Shown: piece by piece, positions 1-5,021 of the stretch | How positions within the stretch are numbered: position 1 is the first letter of the stretch | Layout of the letters: each line of letters opens with the position of its first letter | Origin: an uncultured Olsenella sp. | GTDB lineage: Bacteria; Actinomycetota; Coriobacteriia; Coriobacteriales; Atopobiaceae | DNA length: 5,021 nucleotides | Direction: 5' to 3' | Assembly (NCBI GenBank): GCA_900548775.1 | Contig: URLM01000078.1 | Coordinates: forward strand, 1 to 5,021 | Program-made: the position numbers and the translations under genes | Notes under the pieces: model-generated | What the model was told of the DNA's origin: nothing | The model's input: only the letters and a program-made list of their open reading frames with translations | Database searches by the model: none

Positions 1-453
1 CCGAGCGATATGCGCAACATGTATCCTCACATGAGCACTAGATTTCATCTCGAAGCTGTTAAAACCCTGTGGAATGCTACGAAGAATGTCACGGACGTCA
101 TTGAAATGCTCGGCATGGAGTCATTTATGGATAAGCCGTGCCGAACGCTCTCCCAGGGAATGGCTAGGCAAGCGTCACTGGCGATGGCGTGCATCTCGGG
201 TGCGTCCTTCGTCCTTCTCGATGAACCCCTAAATGCGCTTGACCCGATAAAGGCGGAATGTGCCGAGAAGTGCGTTCGTTGGATGGTAGCTCAAGGCTCT
301 GGGGTCGCCATCTCCTCCCATCAACCGGAGGAGATGGATCGGCTGTGCAGCTCATTCGTTTTTCTTGTCAGAGGAAACATAGAACGCGTCACTGCGGGCA
401 AGGGAAAATCCTGCCGTGAATGGTTTGAAAGCCTATTTGCGACAGGTGCGTAG
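1..453 (+). CDS. ABC transporter ATP-binding protein, C-terminal part (5' end outside window)
   Basis: The frame is open to the left edge, so 150 residues of the C-terminal half of an ABC ATPase are visible. They supply the parts that complete the ATP site of a transporter on the inner face of the membrane. Counting from the first codon: a variant signature motif LSQGM at residues 50-54 (canonical LSGGQ), Walker B with catalytic Glu (FVLLDE, 70-75), D-loop NALD (78-81) and switch His 107 in SSHQ. Walker A and the Q-loop must lie upstream. The ATG at position 10 is in frame but is not a credible start because a complete ATPase needs those motifs. The LSQGM form and short C-terminus fit ABC-2 type drug, peptide or bacteriocin exporters, but the substrate cannot be told. 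Base composition is clearly less GC-rich and codon choice less biased than in the genes to the right, suggesting acquired DNA. No intact permease follows. Confidence 0.86.
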   Translation, partial: PSDMRNMYPHMSTRFHLEAVKTLWNATKNVTDVIEMLGMESFMDKPCRTLSQGMARQASLAMACISGASFVLLDEPLNALDPIKAECAEKCVRWMVAQGSGVAISSHQPEEMDRLCSSFVFLVRGNIERVTAGKGKSCREWFESLFATGA

Positions 454-508
454 GGTGTCTGATGCATATCCTGACGATCTGCGAAATGAGATTACTAGAA
501 ACAGCTTG

Positions 509-543
509 AGCGAAAGCGATTTCGCTAGGGATGGGCGCGCCCA
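509..543. repeat. two adjacent inverted repeats in the gap after the ABC gene
   Basis: AGCGAAA at 509-515 and TTTCGCT at 520-526 form a perfect 7-bp stem with a GCGA loop. Five bases on, TGGGCGCGCCCA (532-543) is a perfect 12-base palindrome. Neither is followed by a T-run, so a standard intrinsic terminator is not supported. They may be weak transcription-end structures for the ABC gene, a protein-binding palindrome, or chance. Confidence 0.4.
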
Positions 544-605
544 ACCACATTCTTTCCGCTGCGTTGCCATTCTCGGCAGCGCGTCGGCTTGTCGCTCGCC
601 TCGGG

Positions 606-611
606 TAGAAT
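606..611 (+). promoter_or_regulatory. possible -10 element (TAGAAT) for the ACT gene
   Basis: TAGAAT matches the sigma-70 type TATAAT in five of six positions and sits 41 bases before the GTG start, giving a plausible leader of about 34 bases. No good -35 element lies at 16-18 bases upstream; the nearest TTG-containing hexamer (589-594) would leave only an 11-base spacer. The assignment rests on the -10 match and position alone. Confidence 0.35.
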
Positions 612-640
612 GAGGTGCACAGCTCTAGTTGGCTTCGACC

Positions 641-647
641 AAGGAGG
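641..647 (+). promoter_or_regulatory. ribosome binding site AAGGAGG deciding the ACT start
   Basis: A full-length Shine-Dalgarno match ends four bases before the GTG at 652. It decides in favour of that start over the in-frame upstream codons (from 589), which lack any such site and would add residues not found in this short family. Confidence 0.85.
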
Positions 648-651
648 ATCC

Positions 652-948
652 GTGCCCACCGCAGACGAGACAGACCAGAACCGCGCGATCATCACCGTCC
701 TGGGGCATGACCGCCCGGGCATCGTTGCAGCAGTGTCCACGGAGCTCTCCGAGCGTTCCGCAAACATCCTCGACATCTCGCAGACCATCCTCCAGGGTAC
801 CTTCACGATGACCATGCTCGTGGACCTGGCGCTGGTCAAGACGGACTTCTCCGAGCTCAAGGGTGCTCTCGACGCGCTCTCTGAGCGCCTAGGCGTCCAG
901 ATTCGCATCCAGCGCGAAGAGGTCTTCCACTACATGTACCGCCTGTAG
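652..948 (+). CDS. ACT domain-containing protein, UPF0237 family
   Basis: The 98-residue protein is essentially a single ACT domain, a small-molecule (often amino acid) binding fold that usually dimerises and acts as a sensor in the cytosol. The first strand with the LGHDRPGIVAAVS motif (about residues 18-30) is the hallmark ligand loop of stand-alone ACT proteins. ILDISQTILQGTFTMTMLVD follows, and the C-terminus ends in IQREEVFHYMYRL, close to the conserved tail of UPF0237. Family members are about 90 residues, so length fits; the first ten residues are a short polar extension. Start is GTG, chosen on the strong ribosome binding site. The gene lies 73 bases upstream of gltA on the same strand and may be co-transcribed, since no terminator is visible between them. 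Members of this family are often found next to a UPF0210 (PFL-family) gene, which is not here. The ligand and target are unknown. Family call firm; role inferred only. Confidence 0.93.
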   Translation: MPTADETDQNRAIITVLGHDRPGIVAAVSTELSERSANILDISQTILQGTFTMTMLVDLALVKTDFSELKGALDALSERLGVQIRIQREEVFHYMYRL

Positions 949-1021
949 CTCTTCTCAGTGCAAGCAACGGTCTTCGGCGCGTCCGTCTCGCGGTGCGGGA
1001 CGGCGGGAAAGGTGTTAGGCC

Positions 1022-2539
1022 ATGCCCCTCTTCAAGTCAAACCGCAGCAGGAACGAGGTCTTTGGGCCAATCCTCTCGACGCTCGACACCTCCGCCATGA
1101 CGCACGTGGCGGACGCCTATCCCATGCCCTCCAAGGGGCTTGGGCGCCCCGCCGTCTCTGATGGCCTCTATGACGGCTACAAGGACGCCGACGTCCTGGA
1201 CGGCGACCTCTACAGCCGCTACGACGTGAAGCGCGGCCTGCGCAACGCCGACGGCTCCGGCGTGCTCGTGGGTCTCACCACCATCTCGAACGTCCACGGC
1301 TACACCAAGGAGAATGGCGTTGCCGTGCCCGACAAGGGTGACCTCATCCTGCGTGGCTACCACATCGAGGACCTGGTGGCGGGCCCGCAGCGCGAGGACC
1401 GCTTTGGCTACGAGGAAGTGGCGTATCTCGTTATCACCGGCCACCTGCCTACCACCGCCGAGCTGGATGACTTCCGCGCGCGCATCGACTCCCGCCGCCA
1501 GCTGCCCGACGGCTACCTCTCCATCTTCCCCCGCACCACGTACAGCCACTCGATCATGAACGTGCTTCAGCGCGCCACGCTCCTGCTGTACGCCTTCGAC
1601 CCCACGCCGGACGACACCTCGCCCGAGCACGAGATCGACGTTGCCCTCTCGCTTCTCGGCCGCTGGCCGCGCACGGCAGCCGTGGCCCACGCCGCGAGCG
1701 TGGCCGCGATGAACGAGGACCGCCTGGTGGTGCCGCCCGCGCGCGAGGGCTTCTCGATGGCCGAGACGGTGCTCGACGTGCTTCGCGGCGACGAGGGCTT
1801 CACGCACGAGGAGGCCATGATGCTCGACGTGATGCTCATGCTCCACGTCGAGCACGGCGGCGGAAACAACTCCACGTTCACCACGCGCGTGCTCTCGTCC
1901 TCGGGGACCGACGCCTACTCTGCCTACGCGGCGGCGCTGGGCTCGCTCAAGGGACCCAAGCACGGCGGCGCCAACTTCAAGGTTGGCCAGATGATTGACG
2001 ACATCGGCTCCCACGTTGCCGACTGGACCAACGACGACGAGGTGGCGGGCTATCTCGAGAAGATCGTCCGCGGCGAGGCCTTCGACCAGACCGGCCTCAT
2101 CTACGGCCTGGGACACGCGGTCTACACGATCTCTGACCCCCGCGCGCAGCTGGTCAAGCGCTATGCTCGCAAGCTGGCGCACCAGAAGGGCGCCGAGAGC
2201 AAGCTCGACCTCATCGAGAGCATCGAGCGCCTTGGGCCCGAGGTCATGCGCGACGTCAAGGGCACCAAGAAGCCCATCTGCGCCAACATCGACATGTACA
2301 CGGGCTTCGTGTACTCCATGCTGGGCGTGCCCAAGGACCTCTACACGCCCATCTTCGCGATGGCGCGCGTCGCGGGCTGGGCGGCGCACCGCATGGAGGA
2401 GCTCTACGGTGCTGGCCGCATCATCAGGCCGGCGTACCGCTCGGTCTTCGACATGCGCGAGTACGTCCCGCTGGGGGAGCGCGACGCTGCGGCGGGTACG
2501 TCTGGCGAGAAGGACGCCGGTGCGGCAGATGAGCAGTAG
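1022..2539 (+). CDS. gltA: citrate synthase (citrate/2-methylcitrate synthase family)
   Basis: The enzyme condenses oxaloacetate with acetyl-CoA to citrate in the cytosol. In an anaerobe this mainly feeds 2-oxoglutarate and glutamate synthesis. The 505-residue protein carries the family core: YDVKRGLR near 67-74, substrate histidine region LHVEHGGG (His275, His278), GPKHGGAN with catalytic His314, GLGHAVY with His365, DPRA with Arg374, NIDMYTG with catalytic Asp424, and FAMARVAGWAAH with Arg449. His314, His365 and Asp424 correspond to the E. coli triad His264, His305 and Asp362. The residue after His365 is Ala, where E. coli has Arg. Relatives are about 450 residues; here there is roughly 60 residues of extra polar N-terminus before YSRYDVKRG and a 20-residue Ala/Gly/Asp-rich tail. 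ATG at 1022 is chosen because AAAGG lies nine bases upstream, whereas Met26 and Met35 lack a site. The 2-methylcitrate reaction is possible but no prp neighbours support it. The stop overlaps the next gene. Confidence 0.95.
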   Translation: MPLFKSNRSRNEVFGPILSTLDTSAMTHVADAYPMPSKGLGRPAVSDGLYDGYKDADVLDGDLYSRYDVKRGLRNADGSGVLVGLTTISNVHGYTKENGVAVPDKGDLILRGYHIEDLVAGPQREDRFGYEEVAYLVITGHLPTTAELDDFRARIDSRRQLPDGYLSIFPRTTYSHSIMNVLQRATLLLYAFDPTPDDTSPEHEIDVALSLLGRWPRTAAVAHAASVAAMNEDRLVVPPAREGFSMAETVLDVLRGDEGFTHEEAMMLDVMLMLHVEHGGGNNSTFTTRVLSSSGTDAYSAYAAALGSLKGPKHGGANFKVGQMIDDIGSHVADWTNDDEVAGYLEKIVRGEAFDQTGLIYGLGHAVYTISDPRAQLVKRYARKLAHQKGAESKLDLIESIERLGPEVMRDVKGTKKPICANIDMYTGFVYSMLGVPKDLYTPIFAMARVAGWAAHRMEELYGAGRIIRPAYRSVFDMREYVPLGERDAAAGTSGEKDAGAADEQ

Positions 2540-3422
2540 CTCTCGCGCCGCGGCGAGTGGCGGCGCTCCGGAAGGCCATGTGCGTCCGCGCATCGTCTTC
2601 GCCGACATGGACGACACCTTCCTTGCGCCAGACAAGACGCTGCTGCCGCGCAACATGGCGATGCTCGACCGCCTTGCCGAGGAGGGCGTGGAGTTCGTGC
2701 CCTGCACCGGCCGTGCCTGGCACGCAATTCCGCCCGAGGTGCGCCGCCATCCGGCCACGCACTACGGGGTGCCTTCGGACGGCGCCGTGGCGATTGACGC
2801 CGCGTCGGAGAAGGTCCTTCTCGACCAGAGCATGGGTGCAGGGCGCGCGCTGGCGCTGCTCTCGCGCGTGCGCGGGCTTCTCGACCGCATGACCTTCGAG
2901 GTGTTCGCCGACGGTCGGGTGCTCACGGACAGGCACAGCTGGGAGCTCATCGACGGGCTGGGCATGCCTCCGGCGCAGACCGCGTACATGCACGCGTCGC
3001 GCACGCTGGTGGATCGGCCGCTCGAGCAGGTGATCCGCAACGCCCGGACTGTCGAGCGCGTGGGTATGTGCTGGGGCGTGGGTCCCGGGGCAGGCGAGGT
3101 GGCCTCCGCGGCGCGTCTGGCCGTGGAGGAGGACCCCACGCTGCGACACACGGGCTCCTACGGTAGCGCCATCGAGGTGATTGACGCGCGGGCGTCCAAG
3201 GGCTCCGCGCTCGCGTGGCTCTGCGACAGGCTGGGGATTTCCCGCGAGCAGAGCGTGGCGTTCGGGGACTCGCCCAACGACCTCGAGATGATTCGCGCGG
3301 CTGGCGACGGCGTTGCCGTGGGTAACGCGTGCGAGGCGCTGCTCACCGAGGCCGATCACGTGACGGCGACTAATGCCGAGAGTGGCTTCGCCACGTACCT
3401 GGAGGGGCTTCTCGGCCGCTGA
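2529..3422 (+). CDS. HAD-superfamily hydrolase, Cof type (subfamily IIB)
   Basis: Probable cytosolic Mg-dependent phosphatase acting on sugar phosphates or related small metabolites; the specific substrate cannot be predicted. All four HAD motifs are visible, numbering from the ATG: motif I DMDDT with nucleophile Asp26 and acid/base Asp28 (Asp29 replaces the more usual Gly), motif II CTGR with Thr60, motif III Lys224 in ASKGSAL, and motif IV GDSPND with Asp247 and Asp251. The roughly 130 residues between motifs II and III form the C2 cap. The ATG start overlaps the gltA stop by 11 bases and gives 297 residues with a 17-residue low-complexity Ser/Ala/Gly leader. An in-frame GTG at 2580, preceded by GGAAGG, would give 280 residues beginning MRPRIVFADMD, closer to the usual family N-terminus of about 270 residues. 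Overlap implies co-transcription with gltA. The 3' end runs into the hairpin array. Confidence 0.92.
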   Translation: MSSSSRAAASGGAPEGHVRPRIVFADMDDTFLAPDKTLLPRNMAMLDRLAEEGVEFVPCTGRAWHAIPPEVRRHPATHYGVPSDGAVAIDAASEKVLLDQSMGAGRALALLSRVRGLLDRMTFEVFADGRVLTDRHSWELIDGLGMPPAQTAYMHASRTLVDRPLEQVIRNARTVERVGMCWGVGPGAGEVASAARLAVEEDPTLRHTGSYGSAIEVIDARASKGSALAWLCDRLGISREQSVAFGDSPNDLEMIRAAGDGVAVGNACEALLTEADHVTATNAESGFATYLEGLLGR

Positions 3423-3489
3423 CGGACGCTCGCTTGGTGGTGGTGACGCCGGGGGGGCGCGTTCTTGCCGCGAGGGCGGACGAGACCTT

Positions 3490-3518
3490 CCTTCCGGCGT
3501 CATTTCGACGCCGGAGGG
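3490..3518. repeat. hairpin of unit A
   Basis: TCCGGCGTC (3493-3501) and GACGCCGGA (3507-3515) form a perfect 9-bp stem around the loop ATTTC, extended outward by one T-G and two C-G pairs to 12 pairs. No T-run follows, so efficient intrinsic termination is not expected. Unit C (3615-3637) has the same hairpin with one G-T wobble and a larger loop; unit B (3553-3577) keeps only a 6-bp stem. Confidence 0.8.
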
Positions 3519-3669
3519 CGCGTCTCGTACGGAATCCCGTCGGAAACCTCTGCTCCGGTGCCCGTTTCTCTCCGGAGGGCGCATTCTCGCAGCGAGTGCG
3601 GACGAGACCTTCCTTCCGGTGCCATTTCGACGCCGGAGGTTACGTTCTAGCAGCAATCACGTACGAAGT

Positions 3670-3704
3670 GGCCCTTCCGGCGCCGATTTCTCGCCGGAAG
3701 GGCC
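3670..3704. repeat. hairpin of unit D, perfect 13-bp stem
   Basis: GGCCCTTCCGGCG (3670-3682) is exactly complementary to CGCCGGAAGGGCC (3692-3704) with a nine-base loop. It is very stable but has no T-run on either strand. It could block 3' exonucleases and protect transcripts that end downstream, or be a decayed terminator. It is the strongest uninterrupted stem in the array. Confidence 0.88.
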
Positions 3705-3725
3705 GTTGTCGCAGCAATCACGTAC

Positions 3726-3770
3726 AAAGACGCGGCCCCGGCGTCAGATTCTCGCCGGAGCCGCGTTTTT
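3726..3770. terminator. intrinsic terminator for the gltA-HAD transcript, probably bidirectional
   Basis: ACGCGGC (3730-3736) pairs with GCCGCGT (3760-3766) and CCGGCG (3738-3743) with CGCCGG (3753-3758), separated by one C/A mismatch, around a nine-base loop. On the plus strand the stem is followed by TTTTT (3766-3770). An AAAGA stretch (3726-3730) precedes it, so the minus strand also reads stem then TCTTT. This fits a terminator serving the HAD gene and, more weakly, kup from the other side. It is unit E of the 61-base array. Confidence 0.85.
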
Positions 3771-3782
3771 CTCGCACATGAG

Positions 3783-3823
3783 GATGGAACGGGGCCGCGT
3801 CCTCCCGATGGAACGCGGCCGCG
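3783..3823. repeat. 17-base direct repeat forming a hairpin beside the kup stop
   Basis: GATGGAACGGGGCCGCG (3783-3799) recurs as GATGGAACGCGGCCGCG (3807-3823), 16 of 17 identical. Because the copies contain near-palindromic GGCCGCG, GGCCGCGT (3793-3800) also pairs with ACGCGGCC (3813-3820), an 8-bp stem with a 12-base loop. Read from the minus strand it comes ten bases after the kup stop codon, following a small GCCCC/GGGGC inverted repeat (3823-3833), but without a T-run. It may be the first 3' structure of the kup message. Confidence 0.7.
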
Positions 3824-3833
3824 CCCCAGGGGC

Positions 3834-5021
3834 TTACTTCTCGTCCTTCTCGCCCTGCTCGTTCACCTTTGCCTCGGCGACCTTCACGGCGTACTCGAGC
3901 TCCTCTTCCTCCTCGGAGTCCTCGTCGTCGGAGTCGTCGATGCGCAGCGGCCTAAAGCTCGCCGTGTCACCGCCGACCAGGGTCTTCTCGGCATCGCTGG
4001 CGTTCTCCTCGCGCTCGTTGTGCATGGAGGCGGAGAAGATGTCCTCGTCTTCGGAGTCCCCGCCGTTCTCGTCCGGTTTGGCGACGACCTTCTTTGGAGC
4101 CGCTGCCAGCACGGCATTGGCGTCAAGCGGGATGCGTGTGAGCTTGTGCTGGCGCTTGGCCTTCGCAAAGAGCGGCACGTACTCAAAGATCACCGAGGAG
4201 TTCTCGAGGCCGTACCAGCGCATGGGCGTGCCGCACAGGCGACGGATGAAGTACTTGGCCTCGATGGTGCGCGAGTCTGCCCCGGAGATGTCCGTCTCGG
4301 GCGAGAGGACCTTGCGAATCAGGCAGAAGCGGAAGTCGCCCACGATGCTGTGCTTGCGGTAGATCGAGTACTTGTGGTTCTGCGGAGCCAGCTGGTTGTG
4401 CTCTACCAGGTCCTCGACGATCTGGTAGAGGTAGGTGTTCACGCGCTGGTTCACGCGGAAGCCCAGGCGCAGCTGCACCTTGAACACGAAGTCGGTGTCA
4501 AAGGTGTTGACCATGTACTCGTGCGTGTAGGGCTCGTCGGTCACCTGGACGTTGAGGAAGTAGTACGCCCTCGCGCGCTTGGGGCGCTTGTCCAGGATCG
4601 AGTAGAGGATGTCGCGGTCGAGCTTGTCGAGCGACGAGTCGTTGGTGAGAAAGACCAGGTTGTCGGCAAGCAGCGGGTAGGACTCGTCGTGCGAGAGGTC
4701 GAAGAGCTGGTCGAGGTACTCGCGGACGGGCAGGTAGACGGACTGCGTGCGCTCGATGGCCGTGCCGCGGCGCCAGATGTACATGACGAGGAAGAGCACG
4801 GTGGCGAGAAGCACGGTGACGTAGCCGCCGTGGAAGAACTTGGTGAGGCTCGAGAAGAAGAACATCAGCTCGATGGCACCAAAGAAGACGAGAAACACCA
4901 CGGCCGCCGCAGGCTTGCGGCGGATGCGGGAGAGGTAGGTGAACAGCAGGACCGTAGTCATGAGCATGGTGCAGGTGATGGCCAGGCCGTAGGCGGCCTC
5001 CATGTGCTCGGAGCTCTGGAA
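3834..5021 (-). CDS. kup: Kup/HAK/KT family potassium transporter, C-terminal part (start outside window)
   Basis: The frame is open to the right edge, giving the last 395 residues of a potassium uptake permease in the cytoplasmic membrane, where the family takes up K+ with protons. The visible part opens with SSEHMEAAYGLAIT, a Kup signature preceding a late helix. Three hydrophobic segments follow at about residues 12-30, 37-60 and 65-83, matching the last helices of the 12-helix core. From about 85 on the protein is hydrophilic: the C-terminal cytoplasmic domain, with DLSHDESYPLLADNLVFLTN and the YFLNVQVTDEPY region typical of Gram-positive members. The last ~85 residues are low complexity and strongly acidic (DDSDDEDSEEEEE around 362-374), beyond the conserved domain. 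Kup C-terminal domains are known regulatory regions, in some Firmicutes bound by c-di-AMP; whether that applies here is not shown. The gene converges on the HAD gene across the hairpin array. Confidence 0.94.
   Translation of the reverse strand, partial: FQSSEHMEAAYGLAITCTMLMTTVLLFTYLSRIRRKPAAAVVFLVFFGAIELMFFFSSLTKFFHGGYVTVLLATVLFLVMYIWRRGTAIERTQSVYLPVREYLDQLFDLSHDESYPLLADNLVFLTNDSSLDKLDRDILYSILDKRPKRARAYYFLNVQVTDEPYTHEYMVNTFDTDFVFKVQLRLGFRVNQRVNTYLYQIVEDLVEHNQLAPQNHKYSIYRKHSIVGDFRFCLIRKVLSPETDISGADSRTIEAKYFIRRLCGTPMRWYGLENSSVIFEYVPLFAKAKRQHKLTRIPLDANAVLAAAPKKVVAKPDENGGDSEDEDIFSASMHNEREENASDAEKTLVGGDTASFRPLRIDDSDDEDSEEEEELEYAVKVAEAKVNEQGEKDEK

Larger units (their letters stand above)
416..613 (+). 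pseudogene. possible remnant of an ABC permease N-terminus (65 codons)
   Basis: A GTG-start frame of 65 codons begins inside the end of the ATPase gene, overlapping it by 38 bases, with a modest AGGG 11 bases upstream. Overlapping ATPase and permease starts are common in ABC-2 operons. The first residues (MNGLKAYLRQVRRV) look like the cationic, amphipathic leader that precedes the first membrane helix of such permeases. No hydrophobic segment follows: after about 35 residues the translation becomes Arg/Ser/Cys-rich and unlike a membrane protein, and the frame ends in the upstream region of the ACT gene. This can be read as a truncated permease whose remainder was deleted, or as a chance frame. 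The second reading is at least as likely. Confidence 0.25.
3423..3833. repeat. tandem 61-base hairpin-unit array filling the convergent gap
   Basis: No gene is supported in this 411-base gap. Five units repeat with an exact 61-base period: A 3457-3517, B 3518-3578, C 3579-3639, D 3640-3700, E 3701-3761. The left-arm CCGG falls at 3494, 3555, 3616, 3677 and 3738 and the right-arm CCGG at 3511, 3572, 3633, 3694 and 3755. Each unit is a variable lead (often TTCTCGCAGC-like, then a CGGACGAGACC-like or AATCACGTAC stretch) followed by an imperfect to perfect hairpin with a loop containing ATTTC or similar. A and C agree at about 55 of 61 bases by eye; D and E at about 43 of 61. A shortened, degenerate unit (right arm GACGCCGG at 3445-3452) lies at the left edge. 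Since 61 is not a multiple of 3, the period is not that of a repeated peptide. Most likely a REP/BIME-like element or a run of duplicated terminators. Confidence 0.9.

Noticed and set aside
589..651. Longer ACT protein starting at 589
   Set aside because: No ribosome binding site and extra residues outside the family; GTG 652 has AAGGAGG upstream.
949..1021. Promoter or terminator between the ACT gene and gltA
   Set aside because: Only a weak 5-bp inverted repeat (CGTCC 980-984 / GGACG 998-1002) and no T-run or recognisable -10/-35 pair beyond the gltA ribosome binding site at 1008-1012.
1995..2528. Upstream extension of the HAD frame inside gltA
   Set aside because: Translation is Ser/Arg/Ala-rich out-of-frame gltA sequence; HAD homology begins only after 2580.
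1037..2758. 573-codon frame on the minus strand opposite gltA
   Set aside because: Arg/Val/His-rich shadow of a high-GC gene. The plus strand has all citrate synthase catalytic motifs.
2424..3656. 410-codon minus-strand frame opposite the HAD gene
   Set aside because: Low-complexity Arg/His-rich translation without motifs; the plus strand encodes all four HAD motifs.
3457..3761. CRISPR array
   Set aside because: The period is regular, but the supposed spacers are related to one another and the supposed repeats diverge; there is no constant repeat with unique spacers and no cas gene nearby.
3373..4362. Long open frames on the plus strand across the array (3434-3781) and across array plus kup antisense (3373-4362)
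   Set aside because: They are open because the 61-base unit contains few stops in any plus frame; related peptides recur only every 183 bases as frames cycle. There is no ribosome binding site, and 3834 onward is antisense to the clearly real kup gene.

Overview
The window comes from a high-GC Gram-positive bacterium. The best guess is the Actinomycetota class Coriobacteriia (Olsenella/Atopobium/Collinsella type). This rests on strong G/C third-position bias, clear AGGAGG-type ribosome binding sites, a citrate synthase of the Clostridium/Coriobacteria-like citrate/2-methylcitrate type, and a Kup potassium transporter of the low-GC Gram-positive style. The taxonomic guess is inference, with no marker gene to confirm it.

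Layout. Positions 1-453 hold the 3' end of an ABC transporter ATPase, in DNA visibly less GC-rich than the rest (about 48% GC over the first 120 bases by hand count, against about 78% at 1681-1740). A short overlapping reading frame after it (416-613) may be the stub of a lost permease gene. Positions 614-651 carry a possible promoter and a strong ribosome binding site for a 98-residue ACT-domain protein (652-948). After a 73-base gap comes gltA, citrate synthase (1022-2539). Its stop codon overlaps the proposed start of a Cof-type HAD phosphatase (2529-3422), so these two are probably co-transcribed and translationally coupled. On the other strand, reading in from the right edge, is the C-terminal part of a Kup-family potassium transporter (5021-3834), convergent with the HAD gene.

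The most unusual region is the 411-base gap between the HAD gene and kup (3423-3833). It holds five tandem units with an exact 61-base period, each centred on a CCGG/CCGG hairpin, plus a degenerate unit at the left edge. Hairpin strength rises from left to right: the fourth has a perfect 13-bp stem and the fifth is a classical intrinsic terminator with an A-tract before and a T-run after it. The outer stems differ in sequence between units but stay paired, which suggests selection on RNA structure. A further hairpin built on a near-perfect 17-base direct repeat lies between the array and the kup stop codon.

Taken together this is mostly a housekeeping region: carbon entry to citrate (and so glutamate), a small-metabolite phosphatase, a probable metabolite-sensing ACT protein and potassium uptake. 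No defence system, insertion sequence, RNA gene or CRISPR array was seen. The array of hairpins between convergent genes is the candidate for something not well described.
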